Notes: a model not told the origin generated them from the sequence alone. A stretch of DNA of 64,000 nucleotides from Eretmocerus hayati (GCA_029851415.1 CM056743.1:29586405-29650404), one strand, 5' to 3'. Shown: positions 44,111 through 56,834, counted from the first letter of the stretch. Numbers and translations: made by a program.

Positions 44111-47100
44111 TTATTCCTTTTCCCACCACTTTTCTCGGTGCTTGTAATCACGTGGACAAGGTGTTGCCAAACAAGTAGCATCAGCATCGTCTTTTTTAGA
44201 TCGTAATTCTGGATATAATTTATTGTACAAAGGAATATCGCCATTTACCGATAGACAGATGCATTGTTCCCTATGGTATTTTTCGCATCCTCCTCGAACA
44301 CTACCTTTATTTTTGCATGCCTCAACGCACATTGAATAAGGTATTGTCCTTTCCTCTGGTCCTATTTTGCACTCTTCAGCTGAACAGGAGAATTTTTAAT
44401 AAATAATCAAATTTTATTCTTTTCATGATGAATGATTGATCAATGACTATTATTTCAACTATTGCACATAGGTTTTACTATAATTTACTTCATAGAATGA
44501 TTAGATAAGATATATACGATACGAATGAAATTTTGCTCTGATCCGTTAAACATTGCACGATGTAATCATATACTTGTTAATCGTTCAACGAGATGTATGA
44601 TTTTACATGAAAGGGTTCTAATTCTCACTTCTGAATGGAGAACAATATAATGGGGAATCGAGCATTGTATTATTCGGCTCGACTCGTATAAGATCTTTGA
44701 ATTGTAACATTTTTGGAAGTCAACTATTTTTTGATTCACTGTAGAATAGTTTTGCTCACATCAAAATAGGTGAATCAAGCTAGTCAATAATTATCAGCAT
44801 CTTATTACTGACAATTATAAAGAATATATGGACAAATCTCACGCGTATAGGCGATTTCGGCTTGAAAATTAAAAAAAAATCTGAAAATGGCAGGACACTC
44901 CTAGCAGACTTTTTTTTGATAATGTAGTACTCAAAGAATGATTTTATACTCGTGTAAATCAATTTGCAATTTTGCTGAGTATGTGCAAGATCTAATGACG
45001 AATATTGTCATGTATCTAAATGGGTGCCTCGTATTACAATTATTTAAAGTGACTTTTAATGGGGTCTCTATTACAAAATAAACATATGCCTAACTCATCA
45101 AACTGTACATTTTTGTAATTTATGAATTTTCATAATTTGATATATTAATTATTAAAAATAATAGAACTTACCAGAACCAAAAAGCCACGTGGAGAATTTT
45201 GTAATTGCACCTTCTTCTATACCAATATCAAAAGCCTGAGGCTTTCCTCCCAGCATAATCCTCATACCCTCGTTGATAAAATCCGAGTGGAAGCTAACAT
45301 TCGTAAAAACACTCGGAGAATTGGCCTCACTCTCGGACTCACTGCAGTGATCGAGCCAAGAAAAAATTCCAACCAATTTGTCATCAATTATCAAAGGTGT
45401 ACCCTCATCACCCTTACAAGGTTTAGTCTTATAAGGTTCGATTCCTTGAGCACACATTTCTCCGCTATAAGTGTAATTATATTTTTCGTAAGCCAGAGCA
45501 CATTCTTCTGAATTCACAGTCTCCATAACTCCTCTAACTGGTTTTCCTAAATCATTGAATCCATGCAGCATAGCTTTTGTACTGGTTTCATAACTATGAT
45601 TTGCAATTGGTAAATATCTTGAAATTTTTTCTAATCTTGGATCGTGCACGTAATTTAGAAGAACTAAGGCAATATTGTGAATTGGGCGAATTTCATTTGT
45701 AGATATTGGTCTAACTTCGTAGTAATCGTAATAATATTTGACTGATTGAATTTTTCGAGTAATAGGAGAACCTTCTTCATCGATGACTTCTATGTGATCG
45801 TAATTTTGGTACGGCTTCAGAAGTGTCCAGGTTGTGAGCATGAAAAGATCGTTGATTAAAATACCCACTCCAATTCTTTTGCCATTGTTCTTGAGTAAGA
45901 CTTGTGGAGGAATTGAGTGGGATACTTCGTAGTCTCTCTTTGCAATTTTTGATGTGTGTTCGGAATCCACTGTGAAAAATTTTAGTTATAGGCTGTTTCA
46001 GACAAAATTTTGTAACCATTTGAGCAGTATTTTTTATATAATTCATAGTTAGAGAGTCACATGACAAATTTTTCCATGGTCACTTCGGATTACATTCACC
46101 AACTAAAAGTACCTCGAAATGTACGACCTAATTGATGGAAATGCATTCATTAAGTTTTTTGGAATTTTGGTGATTTTCAAAATTCCGTATTGGAAAATGT
46201 CTGCATCCAACACGTCATCCATTTTATAACGTGGCTCAATACACGACGCCATGGTTTAGTTTTAAAATTTGAAAATCACTATCTTTTCAATTCATATATT
46301 CATTAAAAAATCTATAGTTGACTACTCTCTTTGCATTGTCACATCGAAATTGAAATTTTGAATTTGTAGTGCTAGACAGCAGATGGAAGCAAGTATTTTG
46401 TCGAATAGTATCGGTTTCCGATTCAAATGAATCTTTCATGAAATATTGAAATATTTATAAACAGACGGAAGAAGCTGCAAACAATATACTCTTAATCGAG
46501 CCCTTGGTTTCCATGGTCCGTATGGAAAAATAGTACATTTTTTTACACAAGGATGTGGAAAAATAAATCCTACATCCGTGTATGTCGATAGCACATCGTG
46601 ATGGGTTTCCGGCCCGAGCCGCAGACGAGTGTCAGAACCATCACGAGAATGCAAAATATAGGTTTTACTCCCGTGTATCGAACTATACTTTTCGATAAAC
46701 TGTGATCAAAAGTCGATAAACTGGTCGCAAATTACACTTTTATGTCAAAATTGTTCATTTTAAAGTCACTGAAGGGCTGTCTCGCAGCTTCATGTAGAGA
46801 GCAATAATCATATTATTTGAGACATCATGATCACTTATTTTGAACGTAAGAAATTGAACTTTTCGGATTGAACCACCCTCTCCTCGGGCTAACTCTGAAA
46901 AGAGTGAGGTTCACTCTGTAGAAGTGAAAATCTCACTGGCCGAGTGAATCTCACTGTTTCCGAGCTGCCATAAAGAAGAGGGGGGGGGGGGGGGGAGGAG
47001 GAGATCACTCCGAAAAATAGTCACACACATGACATTTAATCGCATTTAACCCGTTGCGTACACACTTCCTGAAAGTCACGATTTATACACACGGGGTTCC

Positions 47101-47776
47101 AGGGACCCCACGTATAAAATTCGTTATCATTCCAAGAGGAACCAGGGAATCGACGTAAAACTTATACGGTTGTCTCATCTGACATCATCTTCATGGAAAC
47201 TGATAATTTTGATTTCTCAATATCATTTTTGGATGGAATTGAGAGATTGCACGAATTTTTGGGCACCCAGGATCAAAACCGTGCAAAACAAACTACACCA
47301 AGATATTGCCCGCGCAGTTCAGTTTTGCACGGGCAAAATTTTGGTATAATTAGTTTTGCATGGTTTCGACCGTTCGGATCACATAGTGGTACATCCCAAC
47401 TAATGAGAGATGGCACCATAGGACTAATTTTCAACAGCCCATGGTTGGAATATAAAATTGAAGTGAGCGTGGGGTCCCTGGGGACCCCGTGCGTATGCAA
47501 CGGGTTAATGGGAAAAATTTCTAATTTTAGTATTGGAGCAATGAAATTTTTTTCGAGGCTAATCAAGATAATCAGCTTTGTAACCGATGGCTAAGTTTGG
47601 CTATAACTTCATAACTTTTTCCACTCTAATTCTGATTATTACGTTAAATCTTGGCCTAACAACTGATGAGACATCATATTCCATTTATCTAAAATTGAAT
47701 AAATGTGAATTTACTCACCCGTCGTGGATCCAATAGTTAAAATACCATAAATAAGAATAGTGAAAAACATCTTCAT
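44111..47776 (-). CDS. Secreted serine protease homologue with C-terminal CS-alpha-beta-like domain, 374 aa
   Basis: Three exons (minus): 47776-47719, 45969-45172 and 44379-44111, with both introns in phase 1. Exon 1 is a signal peptide (MKMFFTILIYGILTIG). Exon 2 is a trypsin-fold domain, but all three triad positions are changed: LTTWTL replaces LTAAHC, HNIALVLL replaces the D-I-A-L block, and GDEGTPL replaces GDSGGPL. It should therefore be inactive, a pseudoprotease of the kind found in insect haemolymph and wasp venom. Exon 3 adds a cysteine domain of the form C-x13-C-x3-C-x9-C-x7-C-x-C, the spacing of insect defensin (CS-alpha-beta) folds, plus two more cysteines near the end. Such a fusion is unknown to me. 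A TATA box lies 41-46 bp upstream of the ATG. Confidence 0.85.
46530..46745. repeat. Dispersed repeat family A, copy 3
   Basis: It shares GTGATGGGTTTCCGGCCCGA, CATCACGAGAATGC, ACTATACTTTTCGATAAACT and GTGTATCG with the other copies, but the left arm is diverged. It lies in intron 1 of the protease-homologue gene. Confidence 0.8.
46980..46995 (+). repeat. Run of 16 G
   Basis: An uninterrupted G tract within GAGG...AGGAGGAG. It can form a G-quadruplex and is prone to length change and sequencing error. Confidence 0.85.
47046..47508. mobile_element. piggyBac-like MITE with TTAA duplications, 455 bp
   Basis: The element 47050-47504 is flanked by TTAA on both sides (47046-47049 and 47505-47508). 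Its ends match as CCCGTTGCGTACACAC at the left and the complement of CCCGTTGCATACGCAC at the right. A further inverted pair lies inside (ACGGGGTTCCAGGGACCCCA / GGGGTCCCTGGGGACCCCGT). TTAA target sites are the hallmark of piggyBac elements. No transposase frame is present. It lies in intron 1 of the protease-homologue gene. Confidence 0.8.
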
Positions 47777-47823
47777 CGTTGTAAAAACCGACATCAATTA
47801 GAACTATAAACTCGTGTAAGAGC

Positions 47824-47829
47824 TTTATA
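47824..47829 (-). promoter_or_regulatory. TATA box of the protease-homologue gene
   Basis: TATAAA on the minus strand, within GCGATATAAAGCTC. A start site about 30 bp downstream would leave a 5' UTR of roughly 20 bp before the ATG at 47776. Confidence 0.55.
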
Positions 47830-49840
47830 TCGCATCGAACATTTTTTCATTCTAGAAGTAACGGTATCGATTCTATTCTATTTGAACAGCAGTTCTGACA
47901 CCGATACTCTACCAAATGTTAAGGTTTGTTCAGTGTTCAATATTTCTGAGAACTTTTCAAATATCGTAATTTTTTGATCAACTAAGGAGTCTTATCAGTA
48001 TACTATTGTTTAAATTGCGAGAACTCATAAATTAGCAGTGTAATAACTTGAACACCTAGACTTCCTCAAAAGTGATACTGTTAGAAATTTACTGGCAAGA
48101 TATGGAATAATTTTTGCACGGCTCGTTGGTGGTATACCCGTGGAATCCATAGAATGTAAATATAAAATCGTCCAAGTCATGATAGTCCTTTTCCCATTTT
48201 TTTTCCCGTCGTGGACATGCCGTAGTAGGGCTTATGATCACCTATCAGTCATCTTGAAGCATGAGATCCGGATTTTCAACAATTTTATCTCATCTGGATA
48301 AGATCATGCTACATAAGTACCATGAAACAAGTATGAATGCTAATTTATTTTTATTGTACTTCTCACTCGGGAAAAAGTTGAAAAAGAGCTTGTCTCTCTT
48401 GGAACTTGATTGTGACCTTAGTGGAATCTTCATCAATATATACGTGAGCCAATACTCGCAATAGTATCTTCAAATAACGAAACATTATCTTGTGGAACGT
48501 TTTAAACATTTGGGTTTCCTACTGGAAACTGGAATGATGAATTTTGAAATTCTTCAAAATTCTTCATTATAATGCTTGCTATAAACGTGAATAAAACTCT
48601 CTAATCTTGTGGATTCTGCGGTTTATACTAAGAATTTCAAAATTCAAAAAATTTTGGTGATAGAATTTCAGAACAACTCCAGAAAGAAAATACCAATAAT
48701 TGTATCGAATTTGGTGTCTTGAATGCTATCATCTCATCAGCGTTTGTGTATGTATATATAATTCGAATATGTATAGTACGAATTCCACTCTCTAGAATTG
48801 TGATAAGAAAAACAAAGAATATGCACACTAGTGGCGAGCAAACATTGTTAGCGTTTAGATTGTAACAAAACGTATGATTTCGTTTTTTGTTTCATACAAG
48901 AGTCTATGTAGAGTATTTTTCATGCTGTGATCAAAATCATACTAAGACTCGCAGCTTAAACTTCTTCTCGAGCAGTGAGGAAAACAACTGCCTCCTAAAA
49001 CTTTATACTTAGTTCCATACATTATTGAATTTGATTCTCACTGTAGCTGGTACTGTACCAAATTGTGAAGATATTATAATAAGATTCTGATCAGTTAAGA
49101 ATTTCGTGTGTAATTCATCGCGAAAATAGCATCCCACTCACACTACCATGGATCGATCGTTCTTATCAGTCATTGATATAGGCGTGAAAGATGTTAATTT
49201 AAGAAAGACAAACAAAGAAGACTTGGAATGTCAATGATAGCTAATGCCAAGTTACATCAATCGAAACTTCAAATTGAATTCGAGCTCACTTCGAAGAGTA
49301 TTGGAATTCTGGCTTGATAGAATTTTCATAAAATGTATATTATGTATACGCTAGATCACGTGTGAGGTTCCAAGGCAATTTTCATGATACATATTTCCTT
49401 TAATATATTTGAGACCACGAAGGTAATATATTAAAGACACTATCAACGACGAAAAATCAAGATAAAGAACAATATGGATTATATCGGTAGATCGTGGATC
49501 CGATATTCTTCATGAGTGTTTCAAAACAGAAATCATAATTAGCATTACCTCCCAAGTTATACAGTACTGTAATTCAATAACCCATCTTTTTTTTTTCATT
49601 ATGATGAAAATTCGGAAAATTTGAACCCATTGCATCATACACAAAGGTAAAGGTCAGTACATATGTACATTTTTTAGGAAGTCTTTGTTTTTCCACCCTC
49701 GTCAGTGAATGAATGTTTGTCTCCCCACGTAACTCTCAGTAAATAACTTCCAGAAGTCATTAGAGTTAATGATCGATTGATCGATATTAGTAAAAAATTT
49801 TCTGTAAAGTACCTACATCGTCGAGAAAAATGCGGCCAAG
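47830..49840. other. AT-rich gap, nothing recognised
   Basis: Upstream of the protease-homologue promoter. Frames at 48261-48464 and 48637-48828 have no features of a gene. No repeat family member was recognised. Confidence 0.5.
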
Positions 49841-49844
49841 TAAG

Positions 49845-50572
49845 GTAAGTGTTTCCAACATGCCCCCGCATATATCGATCTCAGGAATGGGCATTCTTTA
49901 ACCTTCCCGCAAATTTTTTTTACGTCTGTTGAGTAAAAATATCGAAAAATTAACGGTTTGAGCCGACCCCAAACGATTTCTGCGTGCTCAAGAAAATTCG
50001 AAATGAATTCTGCTTTTTTCGTGCTTGCACACTTGAAAAATCGCCAATGAAATTGCGTTTAGTAAAACCAGTGACAAAAATTTTTGATTCAACCAATTTT
50101 GAAATATTTTAACGCATTCGATTCCTTTTTTCATGACCTGCAAAGCCCGTTCTTGGAATTTCAAAACTTGGATTCGGAGCAATTGTATGAAGAATATACG
50201 GAGATCGTTCGCAAAAATGGAAGCCAGAGTTGGTGTTCACCAAACTCGCATCCATGTCGTGATCTGAAAAGGGTGTGCAGATGACTTTTTTTACCACTCG
50301 AAACGGGTTTATCACTTCGAAGTAGGATGAAAGTAGTATTCAGGACCGGCAAAAAGCTCCAAATGTGGCTGCACGCCGATGGAAACGATGTTATGCACTT
50401 TATCGCCGATTTACGTCGTATTTTTATATCGAAATTAGACATACTTGAACTCATTTTGAAGGTCTTGAAACAACCTCAAAAATGAGTCAAAGAACATTGA
50501 AAAATGTTGAGGTACATCAAGGTGTTGTTTAGAATATGAGTTGATGGGGGCATGTTGAGTCCACCCTTTCGC
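49845..50572. mobile_element. MITE family C, long copy
   Basis: The left end GGTAAGTGTTTCCAACATGC, followed by CCCCG, is mirrored at the right by GATGGGGGCATGTTGAGTCC. The right half also contains CTCATTTTGAAGGTCTTGAA and the matching AAAATGAG. The small frames on both strands between 49988 and 50454 fall inside it. Confidence 0.65.
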
Positions 50573-50619
50573 AAATACGCAAAAAATCACTCTCTATGGC
50601 AGATTGTGGTAGCTCGGCT

Positions 50620-50766
50620 CTGGTTAGTAATAACTCAACTTACCTCAGCTTATTCTGGAGGCCTTGAACGAAGCTTCACAATGCGATAAAGTACGTTGAA
50701 AAATATTGATGTGAGATAAAATTATCAGATAAACGGCTAAAGGGGGGGGGGGCGCACTTACCTTAC
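50620..50766. mobile_element. MITE family C, partial copy ending in a G run
   Basis: It shares TTACCTCAGCTTATTCTGGA, AAGCTTCACAATGCGATAAA and the right terminus GCGCACTTACCTTACG. The terminal Cs are replaced by an 11-G run at 50742-50752. The left end is missing or diverged. Confidence 0.55.
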
Positions 50767-50897
50767 GCCAGAAATGGTTGAATTCTGTCGAAGTTATGAT
50801 CTTTTGGTATAGGCTTAAAAAGGGCCTAAAATTGCGAATTGACGGGCCCTAGAGCCCACTGGAAGGGTGAGAAGATTTAGGAAAAACTGTTTGTACC

Positions 50898-51137
50898 AAG
50901 GTAAGTTTACCCAACTTACCTTCATTAAGCCATTTACTCAACAACTCTGGTTTACTTCAATACTCCGGTCCATCTCAATATCTGTCAACGCGTCTCAGCT
51001 TATTTTGTATGGTTAGAAACAAGCTTCGAAATGACGAAATGAGTTAAGATAAATTGGTAAATATTGAAATGGGCCAGAGTGGTGAAGTAAACCAGAGTTG
51101 TTGAGAAAATGGCTCAACGGAGGCAAATTGGGTACAC
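50898..51137. mobile_element. MITE family C, copy (about 240 bp)
   Basis: The left end AAGGTAAGTTTACCCAACTT pairs with CAAATTGGGTACACT at the right. CAACAACTCTGGTTTACTTC pairs with GAAGTAAACCAGAGTTGTTG. The pairing covers nearly the whole element. Confidence 0.8.
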
Positions 51138-51214
51138 TAGGAAATGTTTTTCATTATTTTCCAGCGCTCCCTCTTTAACGGTTTTTTCTAGCTTGCTCCA
51201 GATTTACTCATATC

Positions 51215-51390
51215 CATTTCAATGTAAGGGTGTAAAAACAACTTTCGCGTCTGAGTCCGAGGAGTCCCGGCATTAATAAGATGCGAGAACTAGGTCTTAC
51301 TCCGATGTATCGAACTATACTTTTTGATGAACTGTGAGTAAAAACCGACGAACTGATGTGCGCAAAGTTACTTTTATGCATGCACTGTAT
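51215..51390. repeat. Dispersed repeat family A, copy 4 (degenerate)
   Basis: It shares TTTCAATGTAAGGGTGTAAA, TCGCGTCTGAGTCCGAGG, ATGTATCGAACTATACTTTT and TGTGCGCAAAGTTACTTTTA in order. The central GC-rich part is shortened. Confidence 0.7.
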
Positions 51391-54300
51391 GAAATAAAGC
51401 ATATACTATTTTTTGGTATCAGGGCGACTAATCGCCAATTTCCTGCTTCGAACCGGGAAGAATAATAGCCCTTTTGGGTCACTATGCCAAAACTAGTATT
51501 TTTCATACCTGGGCGCATGTAGGTGATTGTTAGGTGAGAACTCTACTTTTTCCATTACAGAACGCGGAAACCCTAATTTTCTGAATTCATACTTGGAGAA
51601 AAGTAGGTATTTCACACGTTTTCGATGAATTGAAACTATATTGAGAAGTAACCATTTTGATACGACACGAAAATTTTAGTACAAAATCCTCGCCGAATGA
51701 TCATTTGATATTCTTTTCGAAAAATAGATCTCACCGCGGCATTGGTAAAAATTGAAATTCCACACAAATGAGTACAAACCAGTCAAATGACTCTCACATG
51801 AGCACAAAACATTTATAATAGCAACGTGAGAATGTCAGAGACAATTCCTTCAACGGTGTAACCACATCACAAAGCTCGTTCAGTCCATCGATTTGCAAAA
51901 GGTTATTGTGGTATGTACGAGACCCAGCGTGAACCCGAGCCAAAATACTCGCGAATTTCATCAAAAGCTCACAAAGTGCAGAGGGTCGCATGGCAGCCAC
52001 CTGAAACTCTTGCCCAAAGGAGTCAAAAGTTTACCGTTTCAGCATCACGGGGCCTCTTGGTCCATCCCCCCGCAAGATTAATTCCATCGAAAGTTTCGCG
52101 ACGGATCCTCTTATACTATACATATCCCTCCAACATCATCTTCTATAGACATCAACGAACAAGCTTCTCTCTTGTTATCTTCTAGCAAAATATAAAGGGT
52201 GATATTGAAGTTCTTACACAACTGAACAAAGGGATAATGCCTCGTATATACGTATATATCTATGGATGTACCTACTTATTGTATCGGTGTGTAAAAGGAT
52301 GCATGTATGAGCTTTTTACGCGCCAACTTTTTGAATTATAAAGTATCAGAGCCGATGAATCGCGATTTATGCTTGCAAGCTCGGCTCATATTCTTATACA
52401 CATACAACATCCCAAAGAGATTCTTGTGTGTACATGAGTTTTGGAAGTTGAAGAAGATTGTGTAAGAGTTTATGTATGGATGGATAGATAAATTGTAGTG
52501 TAGAGGAGGAGGAGGGATGAAAAACTTGAATTTGTCGAGAAGCGCGCGCAGTTTGAATATTACAAGCTCTGGTTCACACCGAAAGCTCGATACGGGCTTT
52601 TGAATTGGCATGCTGTTGAAGTTTCGGAGTTATATATATATATATGGTGTTAAAGCTACGTGACGATTGGACATTCGGTAAGACAATGCTGAGAGTTGTG
52701 GATTGAATTAGTCTCAGTGTGTTGGCTAGAACTTTGAAGTGTCTCCTGTAGATTATTTTGTTATTGTTTGAGAATAAGGTCGTGTATTGTTTACTCACTT
52801 GACGTGGCCAGTGTTCATCTTTGTTGTCTCTTCCTGATGCCCTTCCTGTACCTTATATTTTATCATATTTCATTCCATTTTGTTGTCGAAACAATTTACG
52901 GATTAATATTAGCCCTCTTTCCTCCATGAATAATGCCTAGATAAAATTCGACTTGAGTCAAAAATAAATGTTGAGCTTGAAAAAAAACAAATCTCAAGCT
53001 AAAAATATAGCATGTGCATCTGGTTTGATGCATGCAAAAATATATCGTTTCGACTAGACAACGAATCCATCTATTGCAAAATCAACATGACTGTTTGATA
53101 TAGACTTCAAAAATTTTTGAATCCTACTATTTCATTCGGGGATGAATCTCAGGAATAAATTGTATAAGCGAGATAGTTTCTCAATGTCCTCAATCCTTCT
53201 AGAATCCCGCGAGTTCTCTCTGACTAATTTTCCAACAGGGTTCTTACAAAACACCAAAAATTGTGCATGTCCAGTTTATTTTACAACCCGAGTCGAGAGG
53301 TTTGAAGATATTGTGCACTCTTACGATGAAATTAAAATCCTGAGTTGATTACGAGCCTTGATATCAACTATGAATCAATTTGCAAGGTATATAAACTTTT
53401 TGTGAGTCCCAACCATTGACGTTTCTGTCTACGGTACAGGCTTCAGTTGAACCATTTTTTTGTGAAAAGATGTTGAGACTCTCACACTTCATGATCGATT
53501 ACACTCGTTCAGGCACATAGTTACTAACTTTTGTATTCAAAGCTTTTTCTTGTACTCTTGTATACACACAAACAAACTCAGCCAATTTCAATAGGACTTG
53601 AATTGAGACGCAACGATAGTAGAACTGTACTCTATCTCACGGATCACAAAAAAATTCATAGTATAACCGAGAAGCAAGAATTTTATATAGAATTAAAATA
53701 CTTTGTTTCACGAAAAAGCTGATGAAAATCTCAACATCCATCCATATCATGTAGAATATATGGGGAAAAAAAGAATCTTGACATTTTATCTAAAAAGTTT
53801 TACAAGAATTTACAAAATAATAGTATGTAGAACGTAGCGTATTTACAAGAAACGATTACCATAAATTAAAAAATGTAATTTAATGGCGCGCCATAAGTGT
53901 TCATAATGACATTGTGACTCGCCTCTCAGATGCGAGGTACACGAACATGCAAGCTTACACATATTATTATCGAGTTGCACATAATATACGTGCGCTTTGA
54001 CGCTCAATTTTTTTCTCAGGTTTTTTTTACAGGCCATTGATTCTATATCAATCTCTAACGATGTCAATTTTATCCCGATCATATATATCATCTTTGGAAT
54101 GATGGTAGGGTAAAGAAATTTTTCATCTCAGAATTCAGAATTTTTCTTCATGAAGGTATAAAGTTTGGATCGTTAGCGGTGCCTGACTCCATGGATATAA
54201 GGTTGCACACGAGGTTGCACACGATCACGTTAAGGATAAGAGTAAGTCATGCATTTTTTTCATTGACATTGTAGCTCAGGATTAAATTAATCCCCTGTAT

Positions 54301-54740
54301 TCGACTCGCTTATGTATACTTATCACACACAAATCAGAGTACTCACCCTTTCGTTACTCGAGTGATAATACTATGCATTGGATGGATGATAAATTCTTCC
54401 ACATCACTTGCACTCCTAAAATATTGATCCTCCTCGATATGGTTATGTCACTTTGGTACAAAAATTGAGAAAAAAACTTTGAAATTATGTTCCACAACAT
54501 ACCCCATAATTTTATGTCCTTATTTATAACTGATTGGTGTGTCTATTAAGAGACTCCGATACTTTTTCATAATCATATTGACTGGAATGTGGTTTGAAAA
54601 AGATTGCCAACGATTACTTTGGCGTGGAAGCGCAGATTATGGAGAAGAAACAACTGAAAATCTGACAATTTTAATCGGATTTCGATTGTTTTTTTTTTTT
54701 AATATGCCGAGAAAAACTATCTATCATTGAACTAATTGGT
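51391..54740. other. AT-rich gap, no gene recognised
   Basis: It contains only simple repeats, such as an AT dinucleotide run near 52631-52645. Open frames here (for example 51913-52185 and 52336-52611) lack domains and do not join through splice sites that I can see. Confidence 0.5.
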
Positions 54741-54742
54741 AG

Positions 54743-55643
54743 GTCCCACCCGTAACCCACACGGTCAAATAACGTATTTTAGCCAGATCAGGCCGAATCA
54801 GACCGGAATAAACTGAAATAGACCAAATTAGACCGCATTAGACCGAACAAGATCAAATTAAACCGAACTAGACCGCATTAAGACCATACTAGTGCGGCAA
54901 TTCTAGTGCAGTACCAGTGCGGTCGTAACGGTGCTAATGTGATCCTAAGAGTCTTGGCGGTCTCACAAGGGGAGGACCAGACCTTTGGATCACCAATCTT
55001 GTCCAAAATCTTTTTACAGTTTTCTATTACCTAGAATATGAAGAATCCAGAGTAACTCCGTCAAATGGGCCTTCTGTTCAAAGTTACAGCCCATGACATT
55101 AACGTTGCCCATATAGGCCCATGTTAAAAAGTGATATATACATATATAGATATACTGGCAACGCTAACATTTTTGCTTGTAGCTCTCGACAGAAGGCCCA
55201 TTTGACGGAGTTACTCTGGATTCTTCATATTCTAGGTGACACAAGACTGTAAAAAATTTTTGGAAAGGATTGGTGATCCAAAGGTCAGGTCCTCCCCTTA
55301 TCAGTACGGTTCTAGTGCGGTCCTAGCGGTCTTAATGTTACTGATGCGTCCCTATGAAAGGTTAACTAGACCATTGCGGTCTTAGTGCGATTCTAGCGGT
55401 ACTAGTACAGTTACCGCTAAAACCACACTTGTACCGCGAGGACCGCACTAGCACCGCAGTAGAATTGCCGTCGTAGTATGGTCTAAGTGCGGTCTAGTCC
55501 CATTCAATTTGATCTAGCTTGGTCTAGTTCGGTCTAGTCCGATCTAGTTCGGACTGATTCGGTCTAGTCCGGTATCCGGTCTAATTCTGTCTGATCTGCG
55601 GCTAAAATATATTTTGTCTCCGTATGGGTTATTATGAGAGGGA
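54743..55643. mobile_element. Outer palindrome of short GACCG/CGGTC repeats enclosing a family B element
   Basis: The left end GTCCCACCCGTAACCCAC is mirrored by GGGTTATTATGAGAGGGAC at the right. TATTTTAGCC and its complement lie just inside both ends. Each arm is a field of irregular 9-12-bp units, such as GACCGAACTA on the left and CTAGTTCGGTC on the right. The family B element (54967-55299) is in the middle. Confidence 0.65.
54967..55299. mobile_element. Foldback element, family B copy 2 (about 333 bp)
   Basis: Ends CAAGGGGAGGACCAGACC plus TTTGGATCACCAATC, with the complement at the right, correspond closely to the element at 6518. Arms of about 135 bp share AGAATCCAGAGTAACTCCGT and GGGCCTTCTGT with their complements. 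The internal sequence differs from copy 1. Confidence 0.8.
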
Positions 55644-55799
55644 CTGACATATGTCAATTGATATATATCAATTCACTGATTGACAATATGCCAACTTTTC
55701 GAAATTCATAAGAAACCTCATTCCAATATCACCAATCGACCATCTCCCATTATCTTACAGGTATTATTTTTGGGTTGCGGAAGCAATTCCAATTCATCC

Positions 55800-56105
55800 A
55801 TCTGATTCGTTCTAGCGTTACTAGTACGGTTCTACTGCGGTACTCGTACCGCTACGACTGCTACGACTGCTACGACTGCACTAGTACCGTTAAGACCGTT
55901 AGGACCGCACTAGTATTATTTGGACCGAAGTGCAACACTGGTTGGACCACACTAGTACCATACTAGAATTGCCGTACTATTTATGTTCTTGAGTGTGCTA
56001 TTTAAGTGTGGTTTGGTTCAGTCTAATTCGGTCTAGTTCGATCTAGCCCGATTGGGACTGGACCGTAAGTAGACCGAACTAGACCGGACCAGATCAGACA
56101 ATCCA
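55800..56105. repeat. Second field of CGGTMYTAG / GACCG short repeats
   Basis: It resembles the arms of the palindrome at 54743-55643 and includes three exact copies of GCTACGACT (55851-55877). It ends at a run of CATC/ACCT microsatellite-like sequence (56100-56190). Confidence 0.6.
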
Positions 56106-56399
56106 TCCATGCATCCATCTACCCGACCAACCGACCACGACTACCTACCTACCCACAAACCCTTCCACCCATCGATCCATCTATGGCTCATACGATCACC
56201 TATGAACATGAAAAAAATATCTATAACAGAAAATCCCACGCTAGAAATGGAATGTCCACTTGCCCATCTTATTGCAGAAACACTAAACTTTACGTAATGG
56301 TTATTAAATGCAAACAAAAGATTCGTAAAAGGAATGAAGGAATGTTTGGATATCACCAAACCATTCAGAAACCTATCTAGGAGAAGTTATCCCCTTATG

Positions 56400-56830
56400 A
56401 CTTTGGAAGAATTTTCATCTCATCCAGCTTGAATTCTTCTTCAAGCTTGCTTCTATTTGTATGCCTTATTCGGCTCAAAATTGCAAGCTTTGTATAAGAT
56501 AAGTATGCTTAATATAACCCCACTGGAGTTCTCGAATGTACGCACCCGCAGACCTTGCCACTTGGCACGCATTTTTTCATGTTTATTACGATAAAATATG
56601 TGAAAATAAACGTTTTGGACCGATCCTATATAACCCGCGCTTTTCTTAGAACAAAAAAACTGGTTTCGCTACTTTCGACTCATTTTTTGTTAGTCACGAA
56701 AAGTTATGCCAAACAGAATTGATTGAGTCAATTTCAACGCGCCTTAACTCATTTTCTTCGTCTTTGTCCCAACTTTCAAATACTTTCTGCAGAATGGCAA
56801 AATTCGATTCTAACCGATTCTACGCTCACA
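56400..56830. other. No recognised feature
   Basis: AT-rich sequence. The frame starting at 56719 runs into the MITE that follows and is not a gene candidate. Confidence 0.4.
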
Positions 56831-56834
56831 TTAC

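Noticed and set aside
45287..45511. Plus-strand frame opposite the protease homologue
   Set aside because: Antisense shadow of exon 2.
46980..46995. Telomere- or G-quadruplex-type regulatory element
   Set aside because: A lone 16-G homopolymer without repeated G-runs is most simply a mononucleotide repeat.
54780..56105. CRISPR-like array of short repeats
   Set aside because: Units are irregular in length and sequence, without spacers of constant size, and the DNA is eukaryotic.
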